The notes beneath the pieces are model-generated. The model was given only the letters and a program-made list of their open reading frames with translations, searched no databases and was not told where the DNA came from. 64,000 bases of DNA. Origin: Neorhizobium sp. JUb45 (lineage in GTDB: Bacteria; Pseudomonadota; Alphaproteobacteria; Rhizobiales; Rhizobiaceae). Location: assembly GCF_004343585.1 (NCBI RefSeq), contig NZ_SLYW01000004.1:248001-312000 (forward strand), read 5' to 3'. How positions within the stretch are numbered: the first letter of the stretch is position 1; each line of letters begins with the position of its first letter. Shown piece by piece: positions 61,079-64,000 of this stretch. A program made the translations under genes and the position numbers.

Positions 61079-63937
61079 ATGGCCAGACCCGATACCGATT
61101 ATCCAGAACTGCTCGACGTCGCCAAGCTGAAGGCCGATATCGCAGCAATTGCCACCACCCATGCCGGCAAGTCCGCCGATATGCGCGCAGCGCTTCTGCC
61201 GCTTTTGCGCACCATCAACAATGACGGCCGCAACAAGGCGCGCGAACTGCTGGAGGCCAACAAGGGTGGCGGCATTCTGTGCGCGGAGCGGATTTCCTGG
61301 CTGCAGGACCAGTTGATCGTCGCCATTCATGATCTCGTTGATGCGCATGTTTACCCGCAGGCGGCCGGCTCCACGGCAATCACCGCCGTCGGCGGTTATG
61401 GACGCGGCACGCTGGCGCCGGGCTCGGATATCGATCTTCTCTTCCTGCTGCCGGCCTCCAGCACCGATGCCATGCGCAAATCGGTGGAATTCCTGCTCTA
61501 TGTTCTGTGGGATCTCGGCTTCAAGGTTGGTCATGCCACCCGCACGGTGGAAGAATGTATCCGCCTGTCGCGCGAGGACATGACCATCCGCACCGCAATT
61601 CTGGAAACCCGCTTCATCTGCGGCAAACAGTCTCTGGCGGAAGAGCTCGATAACCGTTTCGATCGCGAGATCATCCACAATTCCGGCCCGGATTTTATCG
61701 CCGCCAAACTGGCAGAGCGCGACATGCGTCACCAGAAGGCCGGTGATACGCGGTATCTGGTCGAACCGAACGTCAAGGAAGGCAAGGGCGGGCTTCGCGA
61801 TATCCAGACGCTGTTCTGGATTGCCAAATATCATTATGGCGTGCGCGATGCAGCGGCTCTCGTCAAACGTGGTGTCTTGTCACGCACAGAGCTGCGCCTG
61901 TTCGAAAAGGCCGAGGATTTTCTCTGGGCGGTGCGCTGCCACATGCATTTTTTGACCGGCAAAGCCGAAGAACGCCTGTCCTTCGATATCCAGCGCGAAG
62001 TCGCGGCCGCCATCGGATATAATGCGCGTCCGGGCCTTTCGGCCGTCGAGCGCTTCATGAAGCATTATTTTCTCGTCACCAAGGATGTCGGCGATCTCAC
62101 CCGCATTCTGTGTGCCGCTCTGGAAGAGGAACAGGCCAAACCTGCCCCCGGCCTCACCGGCGTCATTTCCCGTTTCCGCTATCGCACCCGCAAAATTCCC
62201 GGCAGCAGCGAATTCGTGGAGGATCGCGGCCGTATCGCGCTTGCCGATCCCGATGTATTTCGCCGTGATCCGATAAGCCTCATCCGCTTTTTCCATGTTG
62301 CGGATCTGGCCGGGCTGGAATATCACCCGGATGCGCTAAAGCAGGTCAATCGCGGCCTGCGGCTGATCGACAATGACCTGCGTGAGAACGAGGAGGCCAA
62401 CCGCCTTTTCCTCTCCATCCTCACCTCGCCGCGCACGCCGGCCATGACATTGCGGCGCATGAACGAGGCCGGTGTGCTCGGCCGCTTCATTCCCGAATTC
62501 GGCAAGATCGTCGCGCTGATGCAGTTCAGCATGTACCACCATTATACGGTGGACGAGCACCTGATCCGCGCCGTCGAGGCCCTGTCGGATATCGACAAAG
62601 GCAAGTTCGGCGATGAACATCCGCTGATCAACAAGCTGATGCCGACCATCGAGGACCGCACCGCGCTTTACGTGGCCGTGCTGCTGCACGATATCGCCAA
62701 GGGCCGCCAGGAGGATCACTCCATCGCCGGTGCCCGCGTGGCGCGAAAGCTCTGCCCGCGTTTCGGCCTCAACCCGAAACAGACGGAACTGGTCGTCTGG
62801 CTGATCGACCAGCATCTGCTGATGTCGATGACCGCTCAGACCCGTGATCTCAACGACCGCAAGACGATCAGCGATTTTGCCGAACACGTGCAGTCGATGG
62901 AGCGCCTCAAGGCGCTGCTCATCCTCACCGTCTGCGATATCCGCGCCGTCGGGCCGGGTGTGTGGAACGGCTGGAAGGGCCAGCTTTTGCGCACGCTTTA
63001 TTACGAGACCGAACTGCTGCTATCCGGCGGTTTTTCGGACAGTTCCCGCAAGCAGCGCACCATCGCCGCCGAAGAAGCGCTGGTGCAGGCGCTGGATGAG
63101 GGCTGGACCGCCAAGGACCGCAAGACCTACGGCAAGCTGCATTACCAGCCCTACCTGTTGTCCGTGCCACTGAACGACCAGATCCGTCATGCGGCCTTCA
63201 TCCGCGATACAGACAAGGCCGGCAAGGTGCTGGCCACCATGGTACGCACCGACAGTTTTCGCGCCATCACCGAGATCACCGTTCTGGCGCCCGACCATCC
63301 GCGCCTGCTCTCCATCATCGCCGGTGCATGCGCCGCAGCCGGCGCCAATATCGCCGACGCCCAGATCTTTACCACCACCGATGGCCGCGCCCTCGACACC
63401 ATCCTCGTCAGCCGTGAATTCACCGACGATGCCGATGAACTGCGCCGTGCCGGCACGATTGGCCGCATGATCGAGGATGTGCTTTCGGGCAAGAAACGCT
63501 TACCCGAAGTCATCGCCTCGCGCGCCAAGTCGAAGAAGCGCAACAAGACGTTTTCCGTGCATCCGTCGGTCACGATCTCCAACACGCTGTCCAACAAGTT
63601 TACGGTCATCGAAGTGGAATGCCTCGACCGCGTCGGCATCCTTGCGGAAATCACCGCCGTGCTGTCGGACTTGTCACTGGATATCCAGTCGGCCCACATC
63701 ACCACGTTTGGCGAAAAGGTGATCGATACGTTCTACGTGACGGATATCGTCGGCATGAAGATCACCAACGAAAACCGCCAGGCAAGCATTACCGCAAGGC
63801 TGAAACCGGTGATGACCGATCAGGACGACGAGTTGCGCTCCCGCATGCCATCGGGGATTATTGCACCCGAGCCGGCACCTTCGGAAGGATCGACGCCGGA
63901 TCTGGGGCCGGGGAGTGCGCCGAAGGTGAAGGTGTGA
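61079..63937 (+). CDS. glnD: Bifunctional PII uridylyltransferase / uridylyl-removing enzyme
   Basis: This 952-residue sensor of glutamine modifies PII proteins GlnB/GlnK. The nucleotidyltransferase domain has [19 protein letters not shown] (~105-123). The HD domain has [14 protein letters not shown] and controls deuridylylation. Two ACT domains near the C-terminus (about 725-800 with [13 protein letters not shown], and ~845-925 with [18 protein letters not shown]) bind glutamine. Start ATG 61079 with AGGAAG five bases upstream. It is a conserved neighbour of mutS in rhizobia, here separated by toxin-antitoxin, DUF882, uppP and AraC genes. A low-complexity tail ends the protein. Confidence 0.97.
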   Translation: MARPDTDYPELLDVAKLKADIAAIATTHAGKSADMRAALLPLLRTINNDGRNKARELLEANKGGGILCAERISWLQDQLIVAIHDLVDAHVYPQAAGSTAITAVGGYGRGTLAPGSDIDLLFLLPASSTDAMRKSVEFLLYVLWDLGFKVGHATRTVEECIRLSREDMTIRTAILETRFICGKQSLAEELDNRFDREIIHNSGPDFIAAKLAERDMRHQKAGDTRYLVEPNVKEGKGGLRDIQTLFWIAKYHYGVRDAAALVKRGVLSRTELRLFEKAEDFLWAVRCHMHFLTGKAEERLSFDIQREVAAAIGYNARPGLSAVERFMKHYFLVTKDVGDLTRILCAALEEEQAKPAPGLTGVISRFRYRTRKIPGSSEFVEDRGRIALADPDVFRRDPISLIRFFHVADLAGLEYHPDALKQVNRGLRLIDNDLRENEEANRLFLSILTSPRTPAMTLRRMNEAGVLGRFIPEFGKIVALMQFSMYHHYTVDEHLIRAVEALSDIDKGKFGDEHPLINKLMPTIEDRTALYVAVLLHDIAKGRQEDHSIAGARVARKLCPRFGLNPKQTELVVWLIDQHLLMSMTAQTRDLNDRKTISDFAEHVQSMERLKALLILTVCDIRAVGPGVWNGWKGQLLRTLYYETELLLSGGFSDSSRKQRTIAAEEALVQALDEGWTAKDRKTYGKLHYQPYLLSVPLNDQIRHAAFIRDTDKAGKVLATMVRTDSFRAITEITVLAPDHPRLLSIIAGACAAAGANIADAQIFTTTDGRALDTILVSREFTDDADELRRAGTIGRMIEDVLSGKKRLPEVIASRAKSKKRNKTFSVHPSVTISNTLSNKFTVIEVECLDRVGILAEITAVLSDLSLDIQSAHITTFGEKVIDTFYVTDIVGMKITNENRQASITARLKPVMTDQDDELRSRMPSGIIAPEPAPSEGSTPDLGPGSAPKVKV

Positions 63938-64000
63938 GGGTGGATGATCATCATCCATAATATCGAAAGATCCGACGGGAAGGCGCGTGTCGAATTCGTT

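Overview
The window is a GC-rich chromosomal segment from an alphaproteobacterium, most likely a member of the Rhizobiaceae (Agrobacterium/Rhizobium group). The evidence is: dnaA beside rpsT with no origin of replication; the rpoN-hpf-ptsN and lptC-lptA-lptB-rpoN strings; an OlsB-type ornithine acyltransferase; a cluster of GANTC (CcrM) sites upstream of dnaA; promoters of the CTTGAC-N17-CTATAT type; and a mosaic intergenic repeat like those of rhizobia. Genus and species cannot be fixed from the sequence alone.

Layout. 0-11.4 kb: the 3' end of a ComM/YifB-like gene, a YdeI-type protein, cysK, an isochorismatase-fold hydrolase, a GNAT protein, dut, prfC, a YigZ-like protein, a molbindin, the trehalose genes otsA/otsB, a class II glutamine amidotransferase, a YjbR protein and coaBC. 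11.5-22.1 kb is accessory in character: a membrane-anchored ClpP-like serine hydrolase coupled to a coiled-coil membrane protein, a divergent LysR/MFS pair, and a four-gene catabolic cluster. 22.1-37.3 kb is housekeeping: ubiB, ubiE, mutM, rpsT, dnaA, a LysE exporter, two methyltransferases, hemW, rdgB, rph, hrcA, grpE, ptsN and hpf. 37.3-49.5 kb: rpoN, lptB/A/C, sppA, ihfB, a LapA-like protein, a CoxG-like protein, two RNA methyltransferases, lspA, a hybrid histidine kinase and olsB. 49.5-64 kb: a PemK-type toxin operon with two antitoxin-like genes, maeB, mutS, parD with a frameshifted parE, a DUF882 protein, uppP, vapBC, a membrane AraC regulator and glnD.

Most interesting system. Genes at 16.1-22.1 kb look at first like hutU/hutH for histidine use, but two features argue against that. 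The ammonia-lyase homologue has lost the Ala-Ser-Gly triad that forms the MIO cofactor (Cys-Ala-Asp instead). The cluster also carries a DUF917/S-methyl-thiohydantoin-desulfurase-type protein and an M20 N-carbamoyl-amino-acid hydrolase in place of hutI/hutG. This matches a pathway for a 2-thio- or otherwise substituted betaine-type histidine such as ergothioneine or S-methylergothioneine: trimethylamine elimination, hydration, desulfuration, then removal of the carbamoyl group to give glutamate. The hydantoin ring-opening enzyme is not in the window.

Other notable points: an intrinsic-terminator-like hairpin and eight GANTC sites in the 850-bp dnaA leader; a probable CTG start for lptC; a parE broken by one missing base; a three-gene toxin-antitoxin operon; a CoaBC without the usual active-site Cys; and inverted repeats overlapping the starts of the LysE and histidine kinase genes. 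No tRNA, rRNA, insertion sequence, prophage or CRISPR array was recognised.
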